From the NCBI GenBank assembly GCA_003647095.1, contig QMME01000267.1, forward strand, positions 1 through 5,959: a stretch of DNA of 5,959 nucleotides. The letters run 5' to 3'. Both the position numbers and the translations under genes were made by a program. Numbering within the stretch: the stretch's first letter is position 1; each line of letters opens with the position of its first letter. This DNA comes from Deltaproteobacteria bacterium. GTDB taxonomy: Bacteria > Myxococcota > B64-G9. Positions 1 to 5,432 of the stretch are shown in pieces. The notes beneath the pieces are model-generated. The model saw only the letters and a program-made list of their open reading frames with translations, was not told the origin of the DNA and did not search any database.

Positions 1-292
1 CGGCTTCGTTGAGCGCGGCCTCGCGGGCCGCCTGGTCGGAGTAGGCGGTGATGAGTATGCGTCCCACCGTGGGATCACGCTGCCCGATTTCCTTGAGCAG
101 CGATACGCCATCCATACCCGGCATGCGAACATCGGAGATCACGCAATCGAAATGTTCCTGGCGAAACAGGTTCAGCGCCTGGGTGGCCCGGTTGGCGCAG
201 AGAACCTCGTAGTCGGTGCCCAGTTCGGATCGCAACGACTCGAGGACCAGATCGTCGTCGTCAACCACCAGTATTCTCGCTCGGTCGCTCAC
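1..292 (-). CDS. Response regulator, receiver domain (C-terminal part beyond the window)
   Basis: Two-component receiver domain, of which the first 97 residues are visible. The translation begins MSDRARILVVDDDDLVLESL. The acidic pocket is D11-D13, the phospho-acceptor is D54 in the motif SDVRMPGMDG, and T82 lies in RILITAYSD at the end of strand 4. The conserved lysine and any output domain lie beyond the left edge, so this could be a single-domain CheY-like protein or carry an output such as HD-GYP, GGDEF or a DNA-binding domain. The start is GTG at 292-290, preceded by an AGAGGTGG ribosome binding site (303-296). It lies inside the end of the histidine kinase gene in another frame, so the two are probably co-transcribed and translationally coupled, and the kinase is the likely phosphodonor. 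The receiver assignment is secure; the output is unknown. Confidence 0.93.
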   Translation of the reverse strand, partial: MSDRARILVVDDDDLVLESLRSELGTDYEVLCANRATQALNLFRQEHFDCVISDVRMPGMDGVSLLKEIGQRDPTVGRILITAYSDQAAREAALNEA

Positions 293-1457
293 GTACCACC
301 TCTGCCGGCAACTCGATGACGAACTTGCAGCCAGGGCCATGTTCCTGCTCCAGGTAGAGAGTTCCCGCGTATCCCTCGATTATTCCCCGGGCCACCGCCA
401 GGCCGATGCCGGTGCCGCGACCAGGTTCCTTGGTGCTGAAGAAAGGCTCGAAGATACGCTGTGTCATATCGGGGGGGACCCCGGGACCGTCGTCTTCGAT
501 CTCCAGGCGCAACTTGCCGCCCTCCAGGAGAGCCCGGATGGTCAGATGGCCGTGTCCGTCCATGGCGGCGGCGGCGTTGTCGGCCAGGTTCATGATTACC
601 TGGTTGAACTCGTCCGGGCATACCCTGACCGTCAGGCCTTCCGGCAAGGCCAGTTTCAAATCGATGTCTTCGAGCTTGTGTGAGATCAACTCCAGCGCCA
701 GGCGGATCTCCTGCCCCAGATCGACGACCTTGAGATCTCCGCGGCGAGTTCCGGCCTGGGCCAGCCGGCGCAGGTCGGCCACGATGCGCTCGATGCGTTC
801 CAGGGCCCGATCGGCCCGCCTGCAGGTGGCCATCATTTGTTCGCGTAATTCGTCCGGGCACTGTTGGCACAGGCGGTCCAGGGTGCGCACCGCGCTCACC
901 GCTGCCGCCAGCGGGTTGTTGATGCCGTGGGTGGCTCCGGCGGTGAGTTCGCCCACGGCAGCCATCTTGGAGGCGTAGGAAAGGCGCCGGTAGACCTCCT
1001 GCAACTGCCGGTTCTTGTTCTCGAGCTCGTCGTTGAGCAACTCCAGGCGGTTGTAGGCCGAGAGCAACTCCCGGTGGGCCCGGTGCAGGGCCTGGTGGCG
1101 GTTGTGCAGCGGCGCGTTGTTGGGGGTGCCGTTGGCGTCCAGGGCGGTCAGGCGCAGCACGACTCGCCGGGGAGGACCCTTCTCGACGTACAGGCAGGTC
1201 ACCTCCACGGCCTGGACGGCGCCATTCGGCTTGACCAGGGAAGCCTGGCGGGTGCGCTCCCAGTGACGAGCGCCGGAATCCTCGGCTCTAAGGAAATCAG
1301 GCACCTGGCCGAGCAACTCGGCCAGGGGGCGCCCGACCAGATTTGCCAGGGGGGGGTTTACCGCCACCACTTCCAGGCTCTCTCCGTCCAGCACCAGGGT
1401 GGGTTCGTGGGAATCGAACACCCTGGCGGTCATCGGTGAAATGCCGTCACCTTGCAT
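261..1457 (-). CDS. Soluble PAS-domain sensor histidine kinase (NtrB-like)
   Basis: ATP-dependent sensor kinase that would phosphorylate a response regulator. Residue numbers count from the upstream TTG at 1472. Residues 16-110 look like a PAS sensor domain (LVLDGESLEVVAVNPPLANLVGRP, then a strand-rich half). Residues 125-170 form a charged, coiled-coil-like linker. The H-box is ELTAGATHGINNPLAAA with the acceptor H182. The ATP-binding domain shows the N-box (NLADNAAAAM, N295/N299), G1 (DDGPGV, 327-332), F-box (FEPFFSTK, 341-348) and G2 (GRGTGIGLA, 351-359). No transmembrane segment is visible, so it is probably cytoplasmic. The ATG at 1457 is preferred because AGGAG (1466-1462) lies just upstream; TTG 1472 and ATG 1469 are in frame and possible. 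Unusually, the residue after the H-box histidine is Gly rather than Glu or Asp. The gene overlaps the downstream response regulator by 32 bases and is divergent from the sigma-54 regulator at 1797, so either or both could be its partner. Confidence 0.95.
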   Translation of the reverse strand: MQGDGISPMTARVFDSHEPTLVLDGESLEVVAVNPPLANLVGRPLAELLGQVPDFLRAEDSGARHWERTRQASLVKPNGAVQAVEVTCLYVEKGPPRRVVLRLTALDANGTPNNAPLHNRHQALHRAHRELLSAYNRLELLNDELENKNRQLQEVYRRLSYASKMAAVGELTAGATHGINNPLAAAVSAVRTLDRLCQQCPDELREQMMATCRRADRALERIERIVADLRRLAQAGTRRGDLKVVDLGQEIRLALELISHKLEDIDLKLALPEGLTVRVCPDEFNQVIMNLADNAAAAMDGHGHLTIRALLEGGKLRLEIEDDGPGVPPDMTQRIFEPFFSTKEPGRGTGIGLAVARGIIEGYAGTLYLEQEHGPGCKFVIELPAEVVRERPSENTGG

Positions 1458-1614
1458 CACTCTCCTCATCAATACTGTATCGGCAGCTTTGGGCTCGCAT
1501 TGAGCGAGAGAGGGTAAAAAGTGCGGGTACTCTTGGCCCCACCGGGTAATTTACAACCCCCCGTGCCGGAAAGGCATACTCCAGTGTAATGAAAACGAAT
1601 ATCGGTTTTTCTAT

Positions 1615-1633
1615 GCTGCGCTCCCGCCGCAGC
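1615..1633. repeat. Inverted repeat with 6-bp arms
   Basis: GCTGCG (1615-1620) and CGCAGC (1628-1633) pair perfectly around a 7-base loop. No T-run follows on either strand, so it is not a standard terminator. It lies about 100 bases upstream of the sigma-54 promoter at 1716, a usual distance for an activator binding site, but nothing else supports that role. Confidence 0.35.
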
Positions 1634-1715
1634 CGGGTCAGCAAGCACCTAGATCTGGTCTGGAGCCGTGGTACAACCCATTGAATTTCGGAAGTACGGT
1701 GTCGCAATTGTCGTT

Positions 1716-1731
1716 TGGCATCGATATTGCT
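1716..1731 (+). promoter_or_regulatory. Sigma-54 promoter for the NtrC-type regulator gene
   Basis: TGGCATCGATATTGCT matches the consensus TGGCACG-N4-TTGCW at all but two positions. The GG at -24 (1717-1718) and GC at -12 (1729-1730) are separated by exactly 10 bases. Predicted transcription start is near 1742, giving a leader of about 55 bases before the ATG at 1797. The downstream gene encodes a sigma-54 activator, which suggests autoregulation (inference). Confidence 0.7.
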
Positions 1732-1783
1732 TCCTTCGCTGGCAACAATGATGGATCTCACAGCCAATTATTCCTGAACCTGC

Positions 1784-1791
1784 GGGAGAGG
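1784..1791 (+). promoter_or_regulatory. Ribosome binding site that decides the regulator start
   Basis: GGGAGAGG lies 5 bases before the ATG at 1797. An in-frame GTG at 1791 would sit directly against this Shine-Dalgarno sequence, so ATG 1797 is the better start. Confidence 0.65.
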
Positions 1792-1796
1792 TGGCG

Positions 1797-3164
1797 ATGG
1801 CGGCGGTGCAGGCGCTGGTTGTCGAAGACGACAGCGAGGTGAGGCAGATCTTCCGGGAGGTGTGTAGTTCTTGCGATCTCGAGGTTCACGAGGCTTCGCG
1901 AGGTGACGAGGGCCTGCGCCTCGTGGAGGGTGGTGACTACAGCCTGCTGCTCTCCGACTACATGATGCCGGGCATGGATGGCCTGGAACTGGTTGGTCGG
2001 GCCCGGCAACTGCACCCGCAGTTGCCCATCCTGCTGGTCACCGGGTACGCCACCACCGAGCGGGTGGTTGGTGCCATGCAGGCCGGAGCCAACTGCGTCC
2101 TGGAAAAGCCCGTGGAAGTACCTCGCCTGGTCGATACCATTCGCAATCTTCTCGGTAAGCCGGAGACAACGGCCGGCGATCGCCCCCGGCGCCGTAAGCG
2201 TTTCGGTCACCGCTTCGTCTCTTCCTTCCAGGGGAGGATGGGGCAGCTGGCCGACCTGATGGAGAAGGTGGCCCGCACCGATTGCACCGTGCTCATCCGC
2301 GGCGAGAGCGGCACCGGCAAGGAACTGGTGGCCCGCGCCATCCACGAGCAGTCCAACCGGGCCCGGGGGCCGTTCGTGCCTGTAAACTGCGGGGCCATTC
2401 CCGAGTCGTTGCTGGAGAGCGAGTTGTTCGGACACGCCCGGGGCGCCTTTTCCGGGGCCTATCGCGATCGCCCCGGACGCTTCGCCCTGGCCGACGGGGG
2501 AACCATCTTCCTGGACGAGGTCGGCGAGATGTCGGCGGCTTTCCAGGTAAAGCTGCTGCGGGTGTTGCAGGAACATTGCTTCGAGCCGGTGGGTTCCACC
2601 CGCCAGGTATTTTCAGACTTCCGGGTCATCGCCGCCACCCACCGCGACCTGACCAAGCTGGTCGCCGAGGGTTCCTTTCGCGAGGATCTCTACTACCGTC
2701 TCAATGTCATGGAGTTGAATATTCCCCCTCTACGCCAACGGCGCGAGGACATCGGCTTGCTGGTGGAATACTTCGTGGGCCGCTTCAACGAACGTCACGG
2801 CCTGGCGGTGGAGATAGACGAATCGTTGCTCAAACTTCTCGGTCGCTACGGCTGGCCGGGCAACGTTCGTGAACTGGAAAACCTGATCGAACGTGCCTGT
2901 ATCCTACGGGGCGGCGGCAGGATGCACAGCAGTGACCTGCCCCCACGGATCTTCTCCTCGGACGGAGGCGCCGGGGTGCCGGGGCCAGACCTGGAACTGC
3001 CCGAGGAGGGCATCGATTTCTATGCCGCCCTGGAACAATTCGAGAACAATCTCATCCGCCAGGCCCTGGAGCGTTGCCAGGGCAACAAGAACCGTGCGGC
3101 CGCCCTGCTGTCGATGAACCGCACTACCCTGGTGGAAAAGCTCAAGAAGAAGAAGATAGCCTGA
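1797..3164 (+). CDS. Sigma-54-dependent response regulator (receiver, AAA+, Fis-type HTH)
   Basis: NtrC-family transcription activator of 455 residues that hydrolyses ATP to open sigma-54 RNA polymerase promoters when its receiver is phosphorylated. Residues 4-120 are the receiver: E10-D12 pocket, D54 in SDYMMPGMDG, T82 and K104 (LEKPVE). A basic linker (RPRRRKR, about 129-135) follows. The AAA+ domain, about 137-365, shows Walker A GESGTGKE (169-176), the sigma-54 contact loop GAFSGA (216-221), Walker B GGTIFLDE (234-241), the FREDLYYRL segment bearing the arginine finger (about 294-302) and sensor II GNVRELENL (355-363). The C-terminus, about 426-453, is a Fis-type helix-turn-helix (NKNRAAALLSMNRTTLVEKL). 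Length is normal for the family. The contact loop has Ser for the usual Thr. The gene lies downstream of a sigma-54 promoter, is divergent from the histidine kinase, and its stop is 5 bases from the convergent PilZ gene's stop, with no terminator visible between them. Confidence 0.97.
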   Translation: MAAVQALVVEDDSEVRQIFREVCSSCDLEVHEASRGDEGLRLVEGGDYSLLLSDYMMPGMDGLELVGRARQLHPQLPILLVTGYATTERVVGAMQAGANCVLEKPVEVPRLVDTIRNLLGKPETTAGDRPRRRKRFGHRFVSSFQGRMGQLADLMEKVARTDCTVLIRGESGTGKELVARAIHEQSNRARGPFVPVNCGAIPESLLESELFGHARGAFSGAYRDRPGRFALADGGTIFLDEVGEMSAAFQVKLLRVLQEHCFEPVGSTRQVFSDFRVIAATHRDLTKLVAEGSFREDLYYRLNVMELNIPPLRQRREDIGLLVEYFVGRFNERHGLAVEIDESLLKLLGRYGWPGNVRELENLIERACILRGGGRMHSSDLPPRIFSSDGGAGVPGPDLELPEEGIDFYAALEQFENNLIRQALERCQGNKNRAAALLSMNRTTLVEKLKKKKIA

Positions 3165-3169
3165 TCTGC

Positions 3170-3889
3170 CTACTCGCCCCGCGCAATTTCCCCGCCGGAA
3201 AAAATCTCGGCCACTTTCATCCAGCCTTCCAGAACCTCGTCCTGGCCGGGTTCGAACTGCACCGCCATGCCCGGGTGGGCCACCACCGGGCGGCCGGGTT
3301 GGTCGAGCCGCTCCAGGCGATCACCGCGCAGGCCGATGTTGTACAACACCCGTCCACCCAGTTGGCCCTGGGCGAGGTCATTGGCCAGGCGCAACTGTAC
3401 CGCCGTGCGGGGGGGAAAAGGATTGAGGCTGCGTACGAAGGTACCACCGCGGCTGAAGTTGACGGTGGTGGTACGCAAGGCCCGGTCGGTTCCGAACACG
3501 ACAATCTCCAGGGCCACCGGCAGGCGCCGGTGGCGGCGCATTCCCTGGTGGCGGTAGTAGACGTCGTTGCATACCTGCAGGATGGTTTCCATCGACATCT
3601 TTTCGTGAACCGTGGCTTCGAAGGGCCAGGCCGGGGATGGGACCGGGCCCGTTCGATTCTGCGTCATCACCCCGACCAGGCGTACACCGGCCGAATACAA
3701 CAGGGCCACTTCGGGGCCACCGGGCAGTTCGATCAACCCCAGGGCACCGGAGCCTGCCAGTACCACGTCACGTTCCACCCGGTAATCACCGGCGCGCAGT
3801 GCTTCTATGAGACGCTCGCAGGTGAAGGGCCGCTGGCCGATGACGAAGGCGGTCTTGGTCTCACCGGTTGTCGGAACGGCCGATGCCAT
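3170..3889 (-). CDS. PilZ-domain c-di-GMP-binding protein with N-terminal receiver-like domain
   Basis: Predicted cytoplasmic c-di-GMP effector of 239 residues. The PilZ domain starts at about residue 116 and has both ligand-binding motifs: RRHRR (118-122, RxxxR) and NFSRGG (144-149, [D/N]xSxxG), followed by the strands TFVRSLNPFPPRTAVQLRL and GRVLYNIGL of the PilZ barrel. Residues 12-112 alternate strand and helix in a pattern reminiscent of a receiver domain (KTAFVIGQRPF, EVALLYSAG, RLVGVMTQN, HEKMSMETILQV), but the phospho-acceptor Asp and acidic pocket are missing; this reading is weak. The ATG at 3889 is chosen because GAGGT (3899-3895) lies 5 bases upstream; the longer frame begins with a TTG that lacks a ribosome binding site. 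The start overlaps the end of the upstream ATPase gene by 29 bases, implying one transcript and coupled translation. No transmembrane segment is seen. Confidence 0.9.
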   Translation of the reverse strand: MASAVPTTGETKTAFVIGQRPFTCERLIEALRAGDYRVERDVVLAGSGALGLIELPGGPEVALLYSAGVRLVGVMTQNRTGPVPSPAWPFEATVHEKMSMETILQVCNDVYYRHQGMRRHRRLPVALEIVVFGTDRALRTTTVNFSRGGTFVRSLNPFPPRTAVQLRLANDLAQGQLGGRVLYNIGLRGDRLERLDQPGRPVVAHPGMAVQFEPGQDEVLEGWMKVAEIFSGGEIARGE

Positions 3890-5126
3890 GATTGACCTCG
3901 TTAGTGGGTATGGTGCCGCCCGGTGGGGCAAGCGGCGGGTATTTGACCTGCAGCCTGCCCGTTTGCAGGGCGGCGATGATGGTGCGATGCAGGTAGCGGA
4001 CCCGGTCCTGCTTTAGGCGCGAGGGGGCGCGCTGGAAAAACGAACTGGAATACTCGACCCGCTTGCTGAGGACGATGTGTCCACCGCTGTAGACCAGGGT
4101 GTGATAGGCAGCGGCTGAAGCACCCAGGTCTTCAGTCTGCACGTGCAGTACCCGGCCGTTCAGCAGCACTTCTTCATTGCAGCCGACGGCGAAGCCGGGC
4201 TCCAGCGCCGTCTGTACCTTGTCGTAGACCCTGGTCAACAGCGGCAGGCGCTGCAGGCCGGGCACCCGACCGTGCAGTACCGCTTCGTGAACGGTGTCAT
4301 CCGTGGGAATCCACCCCACGAAATCGAGTTCCAGGTCCAAAAAGCGCTTGCTTACCACCTCCAGGGAGCGAAAGATGCGCCGGGCCTCCTCCGCTTCGGC
4401 CATGTTTACCACCACGGCCTGGCGCACGCAGCGAAGGCTCTGGCGCAGGCTCTCGGCCAGCTCCGGGGACTGGGCCTGCAACTGGTTGATGAGTTCCGCG
4501 GGGCCGGAACAACTCTCTCCCGCCGGACTCCACCAGCCGGCCACTTGCTCCCGGGAGAGACCCAGCTGGCGTCCCAGGCGCACCAGGCGGCGCAGGATGG
4601 CGGCCTTCATGAATCCATAGGCGTTCTGTACCGCGGTTGGTTCCAGGGTGGTCACCACCAGACCCCAGTCGGCTTCATTGAAGATGTCGAGGTTGTCCAG
4701 TCCGCTGTTGCCGCCCAGATCGCACACCACTACCTCCGCGGGCAGGTGGTGCAGGTGACGTATGAGTTTCAGCTTGCGCTGGTAGCCGGGCTGTACCATG
4801 CCGGCGACTTCGTCGCTTCCCGGCAGCAAGTCGACTCCCAGTTCCGGTACCGCCACCAGCAGGCTGGAAAGGTCGGAAACCGCACCTCCGATGAAGTCGC
4901 GCAGGGTATACTGGCAATGACGCAGTCCCGACAGCAGGTGCAGATTGGCGCCTCCCAGATCGAGATCAGCCAGCACCACCTTGAGGCCTTCCCCTGCCAG
5001 CGCCCGGGCCACGTTGATGGCCACGACACTCTTACCGGTGCCGCCCTTTCCGCCTCCCACGGCCATGATGAAAGGCATGGCCGCTATTGGCTGAGGTTCG
5101 GCCTGCCGCACTGGCGCCGCTGTCAT
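3861..5126 (-). CDS. FlhG/MinD-like P-loop ATPase with extra C-terminal domain
   Basis: ParA/MinD-superfamily ATPase of 421 residues. Residues 19-75 hold the deviant Walker A GGGKGGTGKS (signature lysine K27, catalytic K32) and A' motif VLADLDLGGANLH. The switch II region is VVVCDLGGNSGLDNLD (133-147), followed by VVTTLEPTAVQNAYGFMKAA, a stretch typical of FlhG-like members that position flagella or other polar machines. Two cysteine/tryptophan-containing insert segments (WWSPAGESC, about 198-206) precede the C-terminal part of the ATPase fold (FVGWIPTDDTVHEAV). Residues about 317-392 form an added domain (NGRVLHVQTEDLGASAAAYH, then TLVYSGGHIVLSKRVEYSS and a helical end) outside the usual FlhG length of about 300. 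ATG 5126 is preferred, with GAAGGGG (5141-5135) 8 bases upstream. The frame stays open to a GTG at 5288, but that start has no ribosome binding site and the extra residues look unconserved. It is the first gene of a unit with the PilZ gene. A direct flagellar role is unproven. Confidence 0.92.
   Translation of the reverse strand: MTAAPVRQAEPQPIAAMPFIMAVGGGKGGTGKSVVAINVARALAGEGLKVVLADLDLGGANLHLLSGLRHCQYTLRDFIGGAVSDLSSLLVAVPELGVDLLPGSDEVAGMVQPGYQRKLKLIRHLHHLPAEVVVCDLGGNSGLDNLDIFNEADWGLVVTTLEPTAVQNAYGFMKAAILRRLVRLGRQLGLSREQVAGWWSPAGESCSGPAELINQLQAQSPELAESLRQSLRCVRQAVVVNMAEAEEARRIFRSLEVVSKRFLDLELDFVGWIPTDDTVHEAVLHGRVPGLQRLPLLTRVYDKVQTALEPGFAVGCNEEVLLNGRVLHVQTEDLGASAAAYHTLVYSGGHIVLSKRVEYSSSFFQRAPSRLKQDRVRYLHRTIIAALQTGRLQVKYPPLAPPGGTIPTNEVNHGIGRSDNR
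3895..3899 (-). promoter_or_regulatory. Ribosome binding site that decides the PilZ start
   Basis: GAGGT on the minus strand lies 5 bases before the ATG at 3889, inside the end of the ATPase coding region. It supports the shorter start and translational coupling of the two genes. Confidence 0.6.
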
Positions 5127-5220
5127 CACGAAAACCCCTTCTCGCTCATACCCATCGGCCCACCCGATGAATTCTTGAGTCCCCAGCAACCCGGCTGTGT
5201 CTCCGCGGAAAGTTGCCGGT

Positions 5221-5234
5221 GTCAAAGCATTGAC
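5221..5234. repeat. Palindrome GTCAA-AGCA-TTGAC, possible operator
   Basis: Perfect 5-bp arms around 4 bases. It lies about 100 bases upstream of the -24 element at 5335 and about 95 bases upstream of the ATPase start, so it could act on either gene. The binding protein is unknown. Confidence 0.4.
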
Positions 5235-5245
5235 TTTATCGCGGG

Positions 5246-5268
5246 CGTTGCCGGCGAATCTGGCAACG
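5246..5268. repeat. Inverted repeat CGTTGCC-N9-GGCAACG, possible activator binding site
   Basis: Perfect 7-bp arms (5246-5252 and 5262-5268) around 9 bases. It is centred near 5257, roughly 100 bases upstream of the predicted sigma-54 transcription start at about 5360, the usual position for a bacterial enhancer-binding protein. A further GTTGCCGGT half-site lies at 5212-5220. That the activator encoded at 1797 binds here is inference. Confidence 0.5.
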
Positions 5269-5333
5269 GCCGACCACGGGTAAGCCACGCTTTTTCACAA
5301 TGTTACCCGGCGGTGCCGGCGGTCGCTCGTTGT

Positions 5334-5349
5334 TGGCACGCAACTTGCG
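5334..5349 (+). promoter_or_regulatory. Near-consensus sigma-54 promoter of the envelope-protein gene
   Basis: TGGCACGCAACTTGCG matches TGGCACG-N4-TTGC perfectly; only the last consensus position (W) differs. The GG at -24 (5335-5336) and GC at -12 (5347-5348) are spaced by exactly 10 bases. Predicted start of transcription is near 5360, leaving a leader of about 73 bases before the ATG at 5433. Confidence 0.85.
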
Positions 5350-5432
5350 TACGAGCTTGCCGGACGAGGTGCGATGTCTTGAGATGCAACGATGGAAATC
5401 TTCTCGCCGGCAACCTTGCTGGTCAGAGGCTC

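Larger units (their letters stand above)
1458..1796. other. Divergent intergenic region between kinase and sigma-54 regulator
   Basis: About 340 bases between two divergent genes, more AT-rich than the flanking genes. It holds a sigma-54 promoter facing right (1716-1731), a hairpin at 1615-1633, a short palindrome CTCGC-N5-GCGAG (1494-1508) in the presumed kinase leader, and three copies of GGGTA (1512, 1525, 1544), the last forming GTAA-T-TTAC (1546-1554). I found no convincing sigma-70 promoter for the kinase. A minus-strand open frame across 1447-1767 is low in sequence quality, overlaps the kinase start and is not called. Confidence 0.6.
5127..5432. other. Divergent regulatory region between ATPase and envelope-protein genes
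   Basis: About 306 bases between divergent start codons. It contains a sigma-54 promoter facing right, two perfect palindromes (5221-5234 and 5246-5268) and several copies of GTTGCCGG or its complement (5212, 5247, 5407). I found no clear sigma-54 or sigma-70 promoter for the leftward ATPase gene; a TTGACA at about 5233-5228 on the minus strand has no matching -10 element. Confidence 0.65.

Noticed and set aside
1552..1569. Possible sigma-54 promoter for the kinase on the minus strand (CGGCACG then TTGTA)
   Set aside because: The -24 half matches well, but the spacing to the -12 half is one base too long and -12 reads GT instead of GC. It would fit the spacing only if the run of six C at 1557-1562 were one base shorter.
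1447..1767. Minus-strand open frame of 106 codons across the kinase upstream region
   Set aside because: It overlaps the kinase start, covers the sigma-54 promoter, has no ribosome binding site and no recognisable protein pattern; it is best explained as a chance open frame in intergenic DNA.
3165..3169. Transcription terminator between the convergent regulator and PilZ genes
   Set aside because: Only 5 bases separate the stop codons, and I see no stem followed by a T-run on either side.
5127..5288. 54-codon N-terminal extension of the FlhG/MinD-like ATPase
   Set aside because: It would begin at a GTG without a ribosome binding site, covers the palindromes of the divergent regulatory region, and precedes a well-placed ATG with a Shine-Dalgarno sequence close to the ATPase core.
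5160..5300. c-di-GMP riboswitch upstream of the ATPase gene
   Set aside because: Considered because of the PilZ neighbour, but the conserved GEMM core elements are not present in the minus-strand leader.
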